DNA of 64,000 bases, taken from NCBI GenBank assembly GCA_025403435.1, contig CM046340.1, positions 15,630,091-15,694,090 on the forward strand, written 5' to 3'. Below the pieces are notes generated by a model. It was not told the origin of the DNA, did not search any database, and saw nothing but the letters and a program-made list of their open reading frames with translations. Numbering within the stretch: position 1 is the stretch's first letter; every line of letters begins with the position of its first letter. Both the position numbers and the translations under genes were made by a program. The stretch comes from Artocarpus heterophyllus. Taxonomy: Eukaryota; Streptophyta; Magnoliopsida; Rosales; Moraceae. This document shows positions 47,777 through 56,909 of this stretch, in pieces.

Positions 47777-50138
47777 TGTGACACCCGTTATTCTCCTAAC
47801 GGGTATTGAGGTAATTAAATTAATTTTTAGTGTATAAAAAAAAAATTGCTTCATTTAAATTTATTTTATAATATTTATTTTTATCTATTTTTAAATTTTC
47901 TAAAATTCTCCTATATTTATTTAGTATGATTACTAAAAAGCCTTAGAACTTCTAAAAAATCTCAAAAATGTCATATTGGCATTATGTGTGTTAAAGTCTT
48001 TAGATGAGACATAAGGATATCTTTTCCAACTACTCTTGACCCTCATTTTCTTTATTTCCTCCGTGACATGCTTCAACATGTCTCCTCTATAATTGTTTCT
48101 ATCACTTCTCTTCAAAGACTTCATTTTTTCTTCCTTTCTCTTCCACGGTTCCCACACTCTTCTTCTCATTTCTTTGCTGAAGCAAAATACTTAGAGAACT
48201 TCTTCAAGGCAGCCATAAAAATCAGCTACCATCACCTCCATTTGAGCAAGAATTTCAGTCATACCGAAGTAAAGGAACCTGTTTTGAAGCCATTTCAAGC
48301 TTCCAACTAACCATAATCCGAGGTTAGAATCTTATGAACAAATTTAGTCTTTCATTTATAAATTTTCTTTTATACTAAAGGATTATTCAAATTTGCGTTC
48401 TTAAACCTAAGTATATGTTTGTTACTATTTTGGAGCATATGTATGAAGTCTAAGTGTATATGCCCTAGACAGAAAATTTATATTGTTAAACTTTGTAATA
48501 CCTCTATGGGCAGTGGTTATTTCTTGAAATTCTAAGATTAAATTAAAATGAATTTTATGAATTGGTTTGCATATTTGAAAAGTAGCATCCTAGGCTTTCT
48601 AACGAGCTATCATAAACCTAAATCGGAGTTGTATTTTATTTTCTAAGAATTATTCAATTTTTGTATTGGAAACTAGTAAATCTGCCAGTTTGTTATGGTA
48701 TACCAGCTGCTAACCTGAACCAAGAACCCATCTTTGCTCACCACCTAATTCTTTAATGTCTTGCAACCTTTCCAATATTATCCTAAGTGATTGATGAATC
48801 TTATTAGGGACTAAAACATATAGATTACTTGTTCACATTTTTTATTGTGTTAAGACAAAAATTGTTTACTGTGGTATTCAAAAGAGATTTATATAAAAGC
48901 TTTAATGGCATACTAGTAAGATAGGTTTACACATGATTTATTTATGAATGTAGTTGTATGTTGTGCTTTAGTTTTAATTGTCCTTATGCACGCCTTAGGA
49001 TCAAGGGAGTATGGAGCTAACGTTAACTGATTCCAGGATTAAAAGATTGTTGATAAGCTTGAAAGGTAGGGATTCTATTACTCATCTTTTGTGAGGTTTT
49101 TATAGAATTAAAATTGATTGTTTTGCCGCAATATATATATATCTATGTTGAACTGATATTATATGATTATCACATATGAAACTATGACATGGACTCGTCT
49201 TGTATTGTACGGCGAGGAACATAATGAATTGACACATGTTATAAATTGAGAAGCATGGTTAGGAAAACTGACTCTATTAATAATGATTTAATATAGAGAA
49301 ATGATGAGACATGAAGAGGGCGGCGATTACGTCCTTGGGCATGAATACCCTAAAAGGTAAAATAGGGGGAAGGTGATGACGCTTCCTTGGGTTGAAAGTC
49401 CCAGAACACACTGTACAGGAATCGATTTGGTGAGGACTCGGGGCTTGATGTCCCCTCACCGGAACACCCTTGGAATGTTTATAGGGTGATCAAGTGCGCC
49501 CATTTGGGTCTCGATGAGTTGAGTGATACTCAATTTAACATGGATACCTAGGAACAATGATGATTGGTAATATTTGTATAAATGTGTAATTATGACACTT
49601 GGTAATGATTAACTACGGTATCCATAAGATGTGATCATAATAAACCTCATAATCTGGAATATGATGTGACTTACTAACCATGCAGGTTTTAATGTGGTAA
49701 TGATAAAAACCTAAAGGTGAGTAATGGCTTTCTCTACTGAGCATAGTGTTGCTCATTCCCTTATGTTTATATCTTTTCAGGACTCACTAAGTGTGAGGTG
49801 GCTACGAGAAATATAGTTGAGGAAGTGATGTAACTATATTACATTGGGACTGCTTCAATCGTTGAGAATGTTCTTCATGATAATGTAAGCATCAATTGTT
49901 ACTTCTGTGACTGTATTATAATGTGTTGAGGGTTAAAATGATGATGACAACAGTTTATATTATTAAATTTAAGGTGCTACATTAAAACTGTGGTTTATTT
50001 GTCGTTTATATTTTTATTTTTGAGTTGAGAGTTTTCATTTAAGTCCCGGGCAAATTTTAATTTTTAAGGTTTTACTTTTATTATTTATTTTTATTTTATC
50101 TCATTAAAAACTGTTAACCCCCATATAGGGGCGTTACA
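47777..50138 (+). repeat. 5' LTR of the LOG-carrying element
   Basis: 2362 bp, nearly identical to 54408-56768. A pyrimidine-rich block near 48100-48170 (TCTCTTCAAAGACTTC, CTTCCTTTCTCTTCC) probably marks the region around the transcription start. Short open stretches inside it (for example 48068-48310) recur in both LTRs and have no recognisable domain. Confidence 0.93.
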
Positions 50139-50145
50139 GAATTTT

Positions 50146-50157
50146 TGGTATCAGAGC
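50146..50157 (+). other. Primer-binding site of the LOG-carrying element
   Basis: TGGTATCAGAGC, an exact match to the common plant initiator tRNA-Met primer site, seven bases after the 5' LTR. Confidence 0.92.
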
Positions 50158-51628
50158 GTAGGTTCGGTTAACCTAGGGAGTGTAGCACCACTTTAAAAAA
50201 ATATATTTTTGAGATGGTTTTGAAGCTGAATTTTCATTGTCATCATCAAAATGAACCTTCACATTGATTTATACAGTCTAGAAGGATGTAACATGGAAAG
50301 GCCATAGAATGAAAATATTAATAGTTATATGAGTACAATAATTATATAGAAGGAAAGTATTAATAGTTATAAGGGAATGATAATTATATGAAATGAGTTT
50401 ATAAGTAGAATGCTTATGAGAGATTCGTATAATATTTGGATCTCTAAGCATATTTAATTCGTATAAACGATGAGAAATTCGTATAGATACGAGGATTTAA
50501 TAGCCTTTTGTCTCGTGAAAAACAATAAGAAATATAAGGCTTGATTTATTGATTTTAAAGTTTGACATAGATATGCCAAATTTTTCGTAATTGATTCAAA
50601 CCTAAGTAATGATTATGTGTGGATTCGATGGAGCACATAAGTGTCAATATCTTTTCTTGAAAGTTCTATTTATTTGAGGAATATGATATAAGTTGGGAAT
50701 CATGGTATTGAATCTTGAGAGAGATAAATGTTAGACTTTTGGTCTGTTGAGACTGTGTAAAGTCTAGAATGCATGAATCTCAAAATTGGAATATTTCGTT
50801 ACGTACATTGTATTTAAGTGTATCAGTGAATCTTTTGGTTACCTAAGGTTTTGTTATATGAGGAAATTATATATTGTATGAGTAGAATTGTGGGGATTAT
50901 AGATGTTCTTAAGTAGTAACATCAAGTGTCTTTGTTCATTGATATGGTCTACGTTGAAAGACGTAAATCGTATTGATTTCAAGGTTAGTCGCATTCTAAA
51001 CCCTTGGTAGTAATGATGATGAATCCATTGATAGATGTTGAGTATTAGGAATAACATATGGGTGTATGCATTGTTCAATAAGGTTTTGATTAAAACAAAA
51101 TTATTTGAGTTGCTGGAAGATTATGTTGTTATGAAATGATTTTAAATATCATTCAGGAAGATCCTTGTTGTCGTTAAATTAGATTTGTTGTTCATAGTTA
51201 ACTTTATCTATAGTGGGCTTTAAATTGGGTTTAAGATTTATACAAATTGGTTTTCAATTTTATGTTTGTTATTTAACTTGTTCTAAATGTGTTAAGGCCC
51301 GAAACAACCTGACCATTTTCAACTAAGAACATTTGGGCCTAGTTTAAATCTTAAATCAGTTTGATTCACACTGTCTCTCCCACGTGGTCTCTATACGTGT
51401 CATATACAGTGGTTTAATTATTGTTTACATATACGTTTACTGTGCGTAAGAGCTTATTTCTCCGAGTTCACTTTTTCTCTCTTAATTTGTTTTTTTTTTC
51501 TCTAAATCGCAAATCCTCTTCTTTTTCATTAGAAATTCTTCTTTTCCTCTAAAAGAAGAAGGAATTCTAGGATTCTGCAATTTACTATCTTAATTTTTCC
51601 TTTCTATTTACTCTTCTTTCATCTCATC
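50158..51628 (+). other. Leader of the LOG-carrying element, with a promoter/UTR-like end
   Basis: There is no credible ORF over 1.47 kb. The last 330 bases change character: a CACGTGG core at 51381, then long CT-rich runs (TTTTTCTCTCTTAATTTG, CTTCTTTTCCTCT) leading to the ORF1 start. This resembles a plant 5' UTR with upstream promoter, which would fit capture of a transcript leader or a private promoter for the cargo. Confidence 0.5.
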
Positions 51629-52150
51629 ATGGACCCAAAGTACCAACACCTGAGAAAGTATTTCCCATCACTCTCCCAAAAGATTCTCAGAAAGAAATAC
51701 AAGGTTAGAATTACTCGGTTGTGGATTCTTATGCGTTTTGGTATCCCTTGTGATGTGAGAATGTTAATAGAGGGAAAAATCCGTCCGAGTGACTTTAGTC
51801 AAGATGTCGGTTTGCCAGGAACAGGTACCAGTCGTAGTGCAATGAAAAGAAGAGCTCGTGCCATCGTGGTCACTTGTAACAAATGTGGAAGACAAAATTG
51901 TAACGGTAAATGTACTTCACCTGGTTATATGTCTACGAATAGAGAGGATAAAATAAGGTTTTGTAGGGATGGACTTTCAAAGGAGAACTTGGATAGCATT
52001 CATCCTCCTCTCCACGGTCACCCTAGTGGATATGTTCAAGGAGCTATTTTTAAACTCTGGCCTAAATTTTATACAGAAAGACAACGCCTCAGGAATATGG
52101 TATTTCTAGATCCTGTTTGTCAAGCCATAAGAAAACTGGATGGGGAATAA
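51629..52150 (+). CDS. Cargo ORF1: 173-aa basic cysteine-rich protein, resembling viral nucleic-acid-binding CRPs
   Basis: The ORF is intact, in strong start context (A at -3, G at +4). In order: a basic N-terminus (residues 1-36), a hydrophobic IPCDVRMLI segment (39-47), a Gly/Ser turn GTGTSRS (64-70), a basic block KRRARA (73-78), then CNKCGRQNCNGKC with Cys at 83, 86, 91 and 95, a likely zinc-binding site without the His of a Gag knuckle. The C-terminal 70 residues (WPKFYTERQRLRNMVF) have no known counterpart. The layout hydrophobic IP.D...I, G.G.S, RRA basic block, CxxC is that of the cysteine-rich nucleic-acid-binding proteins of carla-, viti- and allexiviruses, some of which suppress RNA silencing. 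These are usually shorter (about 90-140 aa). Similarity was judged by eye, so origin and function are inferences. It lies 645 bp before the LOG ORF on the same strand. Confidence 0.7.
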   Translation: MDPKYQHLRKYFPSLSQKILRKKYKVRITRLWILMRFGIPCDVRMLIEGKIRPSDFSQDVGLPGTGTSRSAMKRRARAIVVTCNKCGRQNCNGKCTSPGYMSTNREDKIRFCRDGLSKENLDSIHPPLHGHPSGYVQGAIFKLWPKFYTERQRLRNMVFLDPVCQAIRKLDGE

Positions 52151-52795
52151 GTCATCGCTCTATAAAGGTTATTTAGTCTTTACTTATTTGAAGCAGTTTT
52201 AGCTGATGTTCAACAGTTTGTGTTTTTCTTTTACTCAGAATATTTGCTTTTGTGTTTGAAATAATTGTGATTATTAGATTGATACAGTAAGTGTTAATAT
52301 CTTATTTAATTTATGATTTTCTTAAATATATATATATAATAAAATATATTATCTTATCAGACACGTCACATACGGTACAGTAATATGTTTGAATTTTGAA
52401 AAGCTTATCCAGATATTTCAAGATTTGTGTCTCAAATTTCAAAAGTTCTACAGTATTTGTCGTTTATATTAAATTTCTAGACTTGGTGTATATTTGTCAA
52501 AAAGTCTACAGTTGTGTCAAGAGGGTCTTCTGTCGAATTGTTCTCAATTGTCAAAAGTTATACAATTAGAGTCTAATCTTTTTCAAAAAGTGAATCAGAT
52601 TTTCTGTAAACTATCAATCACCTTATCTTACTTTCTTATCCGCACAAGATTTTGTTTAAATCTTTGGATTACCTTTTCATTTCCTACTCGTCTATCTCTT
52701 TAGCCCTTTTTGTATATTTCTCATCTTTAAAAACTCATGTAGAACCCGAAGTCTAAGTGGAGCAGACATTAAGCAACCACTTCTATAAACCAAAT
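52151..52795 (+). other. Spacer between the two cargo ORFs
   Basis: AT-rich, with no recognisable gene. It includes a TATATATATA stretch near 52328-52339, which could act as a promoter for the second ORF or simply be low-complexity sequence. Confidence 0.45.
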
Positions 52796-53446
52796 ATGTC
52801 TACCTCCCAGTCCACGAAGAAAATAAAGAATGTCTGTGTCTTTTGTGGTTCCAGCCTTGGAAAAGATAAAGCTTATTTAGAAGCTGCAAATCACTTAGGG
52901 CAAGTCCTAGCACGCAAGAAGATTAACTTAATCTATGGGGGTGGTAGTATAAAAATGATGGTAAATATGGCACTAGCAGTTAGGTCTAGCGACGCTACTG
53001 ATGTAAGAATTTGGCCTCATATTCCAGTTGAAGGAAACCTTTGTAAGGAAGCCATAGGTAAGGGAGAAGGAGTCAGGAGTATCCCTAAAAATTTTAAAGA
53101 CATAATCTATAATTCTGATGCTTTTATAGCATTACCTGGTGGTCTAGGTACTCTTGAGGAAATATTTATAGTTGCTTGTGGGCAATTGTTGGGCTTTTAT
53201 TCCAAACCTTTGGGACTACTGAACGTAAAGGGTTTTTATGACGGTCTTTTGAAATTTCTAGATTACGCTGTGGAAGAAAACATCACTACAGAATCGGAGA
53301 GACAAATCTTTGTCACTGCTTCAACAGCTGAGGAATTGATAGATAAAATGCAAATCATACATCCAGAATCCGACACTGCAACATCCAAGCTTGAATGGGA
53401 AAGGGAAAGCCGGGAGCGGCCAATTGATTTGAATCTCCATCTGTAA
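52796..53446 (+). CDS. Cargo ORF2: LONELY GUY (LOG)-like cytokinin riboside 5'-monophosphate phosphoribohydrolase
   Basis: 216 aa from ATG 52796, the usual LOG length, with no intron although plant LOG genes have several. Family blocks in order: VCVFCGSSLGK (13-23), LIYGGGS (45-51), SDAFIALPGGLGTLEEIF (107-124) holding the PGGxGTxxE signature, KPLGLLNVKGFYDGLLKFLD (137-156), and a C-terminal SKLEWE (197-202). LOG enzymes release active cytokinin bases from nucleotide precursors in the cytosol. Differences: the GLMG that normally follows GGGS reads KMMV, and the usual MHxRKAEM helix, which supplies a conserved Arg, reads IPKNFKDII, so classical activity is doubtful. A longer reading from a non-ATG codon at 52757 is unlikely. 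Codons are uninterrupted, in contrast to all neighbouring element genes. Confidence 0.9.
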   Translation: MSTSQSTKKIKNVCVFCGSSLGKDKAYLEAANHLGQVLARKKINLIYGGGSIKMMVNMALAVRSSDATDVRIWPHIPVEGNLCKEAIGKGEGVRSIPKNFKDIIYNSDAFIALPGGLGTLEEIFIVACGQLLGFYSKPLGLLNVKGFYDGLLKFLDYAVEENITTESERQIFVTASTAEELIDKMQIIHPESDTATSKLEWERESRERPIDLNLHL

Positions 53447-54393
53447 TCTTTTTGTTTTATCTTTGGCATGTAGGCATGTGTGTCCGTATTTCGTGTGTTA
53501 CGAATAACCGTTTGCCTTGTATTCTGTGTTTCTTGTGGTACGTCGTTGTTCAATCTTTTAGATTCATTGAGCCTAATGCCGGGATGGCTGGATACGGAGT
53601 ACTTGATGCTCTCGAAACGCATCCTTCTTAAGGTCCGATCTTTTGTTTATCGATGTTTTTGTATCCTCTAAGCATGCATGATATGGATAGCTGGTATACG
53701 GAGTGCCTTGTACTCTCGAAACGTATCCGTATTATGTTTGTAATGTGTAATATTCTGTTAATATTATGTGGAAGTACCAGAGTCAGTTATGGGGATATTC
53801 CATATGAAATATGAGTATATTATTTGGATTGAATGTTTGTGTCATGAGGATAGCTGTTTAATGAAAAATATGCCGGGTATGTTTGCAACTCTGAGATTCC
53901 GTTTAATATCTCTATGAGTAAGTTTAATGTATAGTTTTGAATAAAAGCGTTTGTGATATATGTTTTATGATTATGTTTTAGTTTATTAGTAGAGGTATGA
54001 AATCAAATATGTTTGACTTTTCCTTACTTAAAAAGGAAAAGGAACCTAAAGATGAAATATATAAAATTACTCTGGCAATCTCCTTAAATGTGATTGTAAA
54101 TCACAGTCCATGGACAATGAAGGACTGGAATCATGGTATGGTCAATATGTATGCCTGATCAGATTCTTAGACTATTATACGGTGTTACAAGTTGAAACTT
54201 GTCAGAAATACTCTCATTGAGGGATTTAGAATTTAGAGTAAGATTTATTATGCAAGTAAATAAGTGGAGTTACGATAACTTAAATTTGGAGGACAAAGAA
54301 CATTAACGGTTTAGACTCAGAATTGGAATCATAGTGGAATCATAATTTTTACTAGTATTACTAGAATTGAAATTTCGAGGACGAAATTTCTTT
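53447..54393 (+). other. 3' untranslated part of the LOG-carrying element
   Basis: No ORF of note. It contains the duplicated hairpin motif (53588-53732) and, near the end, GAGGACGAAATTTC just before the purine tract, a sequence typical of plant gypsy-type elements. Confidence 0.6.
53588..53732 (+). repeat. Duplicated hairpin-forming motif downstream of the LOG ORF
   Basis: Two copies of about 38 nt, GCTGG(A/TA)TACGGAGT...CTCTCGAAACG(C/T)ATCC, lie at 53588-53624 and 53691-53728. Each can fold: copy 1 pairs GGATACG (53590-53596) with CGCATCC (53618-53624) and GAGT with GCTC. Copy 2 pairs ATACG (53696-53700) with CGTAT (53722-53726) and GAGT with ACTC. Both leave the unpaired TCGAAA. Confidence 0.6.
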
Positions 54394-54401
54394 AAGGGGG
54401 G
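54394..54401 (+). other. Polypurine tract of the LOG-carrying element
   Basis: AAGGGGGG lies six bases before the 3' LTR. Confidence 0.85.
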
Positions 54402-54407
54402 TAGAGC

Positions 54408-56768
54408 TGTGACACCCGTTATTCTCCTAACGGGTATTGAGGTAATTAAATTAATTTTTAGTGTATAAAAAAAAATTGCTTCATTTAAATTTATTTTATA
54501 ATATTTATTTTTATCTATTTTTAAATTTTCTAAAATTCTCCTATATTTATTTAGTATGATTACTAAAAAGCCTTAGAACTTCTAAAAAATCTCAAAAATG
54601 TCATATTGGCATTATGTGTGTTAAAGTCTTTAGATGAGACATAAGGATATCTTTTCCAACTACTCTTGACCCTCATTTTCTTTATTTCCTCCGTGACATG
54701 CTTCAACATGTCTCCTCTATAATTGTTTCTATCACTTCTCTTCAAAGACTTCATTTTTTCTTCCTTTCTCTTCCACGGTTCCCACACTCTTCTTCTCATT
54801 TCTTTGCTGAAGCAAAATACTTAGAGAACTTCTTCAAGGCAGCCATAAAAATCAGCTACCATCACCTCCATTTGAGCAAGAATTTCAGTCATACCGAAGT
54901 AAAGGAACCTGTTTTGAAGCCATTTCAAGCTTCCAACTAACCATAATCCGAGGTTAGAATCTTATGAACAAATTTAGTCTTTCATTTATAAATTTTCTTT
55001 TATACTAAAGGATTATTCAAATTTGCGTTCTTAAACCTAAGTATATGTTTGTTACTATTTTGGAGCATATGTATGAAGTCTAAGTGTATATGCCCTAGAC
55101 AGAAAATTTATATTGTTAAACTTTGTAATACCTCTATGGGCAGTGGTTATTTCTTGAAATTCTAAGATTAAATTAAAATGAATTTTATGAATTGGTTTGC
55201 ATATTTGAAAAGTAGCATCCTAGGCTTTCTAACGAGCTATCATAAACCTAAATCGGAGTTGTATTTTATTTTCTAAGAATTATTCAATTTTTGTATTGGA
55301 AACTAGTAAATCTGCCAGTTTGTTATGGTATACCAGCTGCTAACCTGAACCAAGAACCCATCTTTGCTCACCACCTAATTCTTTAATGTCTTGCAACCTT
55401 TCCAATATTATCCTAAGTGATTGATGAATCTTATTAGGGACTAAAACATATAGATTACTTGTTCACATTTTATATTGTGTTAAGACAAAAATTGTTTACT
55501 GTGGTATTCAAAAGAGATTTATATAAAAGCTTTAATGGCATACTAGTAAGATAGGTTTACACATGATTTATTTATGAATGTAGTTGTATGTTGTGCTTTA
55601 GTTTTAATTGTCCTTATGCACGCCTTAGGATCAAGGGAGTATGGAGCTAACGTTAACTGATTCCAGGATTAAAAGATTGTTGATAAGCTTGAAAGGTAGG
55701 GATTCTATTACTCATCTTTTGTGAGGTTTTTATAGAATTAAAATTGATTGTTTTGCCGCAATATATATATATCTATGTTGAACTGATATTATATGATTAT
55801 CACATATGAAACTATGACATGGACTCGTCTTGTATTGTACGGCGAGGAACATAATGAATTGACACATGTTATAAATTGAGAAGCATGGTTAGGAAAACTG
55901 ACTCTATTAATAATGATTTAATATAGAGAAATGATGAGACATGAAGAGGGCGGCGATTACGTCCTTGGGCATGAATACCCTAAAAGGTAAAATAGGGGGA
56001 AGGTGATGACGCTTCCTTGGGTTGAAAGTCCCAGAACACACTGTACAGGAATCGATTTGGTGAGGACTCGGGGCTTGATGTCCCCTCACCGGAACACCCT
56101 TGGAATGTTTATAGGGTGATCAAGTGCGCCCATTTGGGTCTCGATGAGTTGAGTGATACTCAATTTAACATGGATACCTAGGAACAATGATGATTGGTAA
56201 TATTTGTATAAATGTGTAATTATGACACTTGGTAATGATTAACTACGGTATCCATAAGATGTGATCATAATAAACCTCATAATCTGGAATATGATGTGAC
56301 TTACTAACCATGCAGGTTTTAATGTGGTAATGATAAAAACCTAAAGGTGAGTAATGGCTTTCTCTACTGAGCATAGTGTTGCTCATTCCCTTATGTTTAT
56401 ATCTTTTCAGGACTCACTAAGTGTGAGGTGGCTACGAGAAATATAGTTGAGGAAGTGATGTAACTATATTACATTGGGACTGCTTCAATCGTTGAGAATG
56501 TTCTTCATGATAATGTAAGCATCAATTGTTACTTCTGTGACTGTATTATAATGTGTTGAGGGTTAAAATGATGATGACAACAGTTTATATTATTAAATTT
56601 AAGGTGCTACATTAAAACTGTGGTTTATTTGTCGTTTATATTTTTATTTTTGAGTTGAGAGTTTTCATTTAAGTCCCGGGCAAATTTTAATTTTTAAGGT
56701 TTTACTTTTATTATTTATTTTTATTTTATCTCATTAAAAACTGTTAACCCCCATATAGGGGCGTTACA
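54408..56768 (+). repeat. 3' LTR of the LOG-carrying element
   Basis: 2361 bp, nearly identical to the 5' LTR. It is followed by the TGCTG duplication at 56769-56773. Confidence 0.93.
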
Positions 56769-56773
56769 TGCTG

Positions 56774-56909
56774 TGTGCAAAATCGTGTCAGAGAACAATT
56801 TAGCTAATCCATTCACGAAGACACTTACTGGAATAGTCTTCGAGAGGCATGTGGAAGCTATGGGGATGCGAGATTTGTCATATTTACTCGCTTCGTGCAA
56901 GTAAGAGAT
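56774..56909 (+). pseudogene. C-terminal end of Copia C RNase H
   Basis: It continues the RNase H reading interrupted at 47776: CKIVSENNLANPFTKTL, then FERHVEAMGMRDLSYLLASC and a stop. The purine-rich GCAAGTAAGAGAT before the 3' LTR is the probable polypurine tract. Confidence 0.85.

Larger units (their letters stand above)
47777..56768 (+). mobile_element. LOG-carrying LTR retrotransposon: non-autonomous, young, with two intact cargo ORFs
   Basis: It starts TGTGACACCCG and ends GGGGCGTTACA. A perfect duplication TGCTG lies at 47772-47776 and 56769-56773, inside Copia C RNase H. LTRs are 2362 and 2361 bp. By eye they differ by one base in an A run (near 47836 and 54467) and one T/A substitution (near 48842 and 55472), so insertion was recent. 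A 4.27-kb body has a primer site and purine tract but no gag, protease, integrase or RT. It carries ORFs at 51629-52150 and 52796-53446. Primer site, TGT...ACA ends and GAGGACGAAATTTC tract suggest gypsy-type machinery supplied in trans. It can be called a LARD-type element with captured genes. Confidence 0.92.

Noticed and set aside
47933..48310. Short open stretches on both strands, repeated at 54563-54940
   Set aside because: They are identical because they lie in the two LTRs, and they have no family resemblance.
52757..52795. Longer N-terminus for the LOG-like ORF
   Set aside because: It would need a GTG start. The ATG at 52796 gives the normal LOG length and N-terminal motif position.
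53263..53622. 119-codon minus-strand open stretch over the end of the LOG ORF
   Set aside because: It is antisense to a recognisable LOG C-terminus, has no domain of its own and is a shadow reading.
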